Origin: Batrachochytrium dendrobatidis JAM81
Taxonomy: Eukaryota > Chytridiomycota > Chytridiomycetes > Rhizophydiales
Direction: 5' to 3'
NCBI RefSeq assembly: GCF_000203795.2
Contig: NW_006281125.1
Location: forward strand, 1-18,812
DNA: 18,812 nt
The first letter of the stretch is position 1. Every line of letters begins with the position of its first letter. The notes under the pieces are model-generated. The model was not told where the DNA came from, searched no databases, and worked only from the letters and a program-made list of their open reading frames with translations. A program made the translations under genes and the position numbers. Shown here one piece after another: positions 17,945 through 18,812 of the stretch.

Positions 17945-18739
17945 TCAAAACGACTCGTCCGTTTGAGGCAGTAGTCTACGCAGTGTTACCGAGATTCGTT
18001 CCGTTCGAGGATATATCTCTCCTTGCCATTGATCATTTAGTCGTACAGGTATACCATGTTTCCAATCCCATCTAGCTTCACCAGAAAGTCCAATCAAATC
18101 TCCTTGTTGAAGAAACATTTCAATCGTGCCAGCTGGTTGGTGATGGTTTTGATTGACTTTTGGCTGATGGTTTTGATTGGCATTATCAGATGGTGAAAAC
18201 TCCATAATACATGAGCCGCTGATACTCGCCACAACTATCCCATCTGCAAATCGATTCACCAGATCCACATGCGATACCAGTCCATCATTTGGATAGTAAT
18301 GGTTGGCAATCATGTGGTCGAATAGCGGTGTCCTGTATGCAAAAGTCGAGTTTAACTTTACAAACATGACAATGTAAACTCGAATCTATCGAGTGGCCAT
18401 AGTAAAGCATGTATGCAAACATCTGACATTTTACCTTGACATCAAGGTTGGACAGACTAGCTGTTTACCCAATTGGCATAGTAGATCTAAAAAGGATGGA
18501 ATAGTTCCAAATCGCACTACCTGATTAATGCCTACTTGTGGTCGGAACCAATTGTTATCCTTAATATGGGCCAATATAGATTGACATTCTGTTTCTGAAA
18601 GAGCGTGCTTCCAGAGCAATAGTCCAGGTATGGATGTGGTTTGTGGACAGCCTCTGAATGGATTACTGCCTTGCTCTACAAAGGCTGGAATATTTATTAA
18701 GCTTCTTGTTATAAATTGATTGTCACTCGATTCATTCAC
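17945..18739 (-). CDS. AlkB-like dioxygenase copy 2, with a replaced N-terminus
   Basis: Exons are 18435-18739 and 17945-18332. The second exon is identical to copy 1, so the Fe-binding His/Asp/His and the Arg cluster are all present. At 18691 the copy of the first exon ends. The codons before it (about 45 residues of copy 1, including the start) are missing. Unrelated DNA there happens to supply an in-frame ATG at 18739 and 16 new codons, giving a 230-residue ORF in phase with the rest. The lost part lies ahead of the catalytic domain, so activity could survive. Whether a promoter exists is unknown; it may be a 5'-truncated pseudogene with a chance start. Confidence 0.65.
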
Positions 18740-18812
18740 TGCAATTCAAATATCAAGTCTAACTGTTCCAACACAGTCACTCGTTTCTATTCTAATTTCA
18801 TACGTTTTCAAT
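18692..18812. other. Unique DNA beyond the duplication breakpoint
   Basis: These 121 bases have no match to the left copy or elsewhere in the window. They supply the possible new start codon of AlkB copy 2. They are AT-rich; no transposon end or target duplication could be seen at the junction. Confidence 0.6.

Larger units (their letters stand above)
15381..18691. repeat. Right copy of the direct segmental duplication
   Basis: It matches 1-3282. It includes the 5' part of the full secreted-protein gene, the small ORF, SOD and most of the AlkB-like gene. The match ends at 18691, inside the AlkB first exon; beyond it the sequence is unrelated to 3283 onward. The match runs to the window start in the left copy, so the full extent is unknown. 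Confidence 0.95.

Overview
The window looks like nuclear DNA of a fungus with many short introns, most likely a chytrid of the Batrachochytrium type. Genes carry 50-135 base GT-AG introns, several with a TACTAAT/CTAAT-like branch site. DNA is AT-rich between genes. One gene encodes a lineage-type secreted protein with a short signal peptide. The species is inferred from gene style, not from a diagnostic marker. No tRNA, rRNA, CRISPR array or phage gene was seen.

Layout, left to right: (1) 1-3282, a block that recurs in direct orientation at 15381-18691. It holds the 5' part of a secreted-protein gene, a possible 71-residue ORF, a manganese-type superoxide dismutase and an AlkB-like dioxygenase. 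(2) 4331-5842 (minus), a six-exon diphthamide-pathway WD40 protein (DPH7). (3) 6463-8204 (plus), a six-exon CGI-58/Cld1-type alpha/beta hydrolase. (4) 10053-12209 (plus), a five-exon VASt (Aster/Lam-type) sterol-transfer protein; its 5' end is unsure. (5) 12819-13421 (minus), a small membrane-anchored protein of unknown role. (6) 14603-15694 (minus), the full-length secreted protein with an acidic repeated tail. (7) The second copy of the SOD-AlkB block; its AlkB copy is cut at 18691 and has a new 5' end.

A family of short non-autonomous inverted-repeat elements (termini like CAGCYGTATTCAYRTAAAAT, TA at the ends) is scattered between genes. Two near-identical copies, at 8227-8684 and 12341-12796, lie in opposite orientation. 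Each starts exactly 22 bases after a stop codon, brings a perfect 13-bp hairpin, and places AATAAA 73 bases after the stop. This is the most unusual structure in the window.

The genes do not form one pathway. They are housekeeping genes (oxidative stress, translation-factor modification, lipid metabolism, sterol traffic, nucleic-acid or protein demethylation) next to a fast-evolving secreted-protein locus and a recent segmental duplication. Exon joins were worked out by hand from splice signals, reading phase and family similarity; none is confirmed by RNA.
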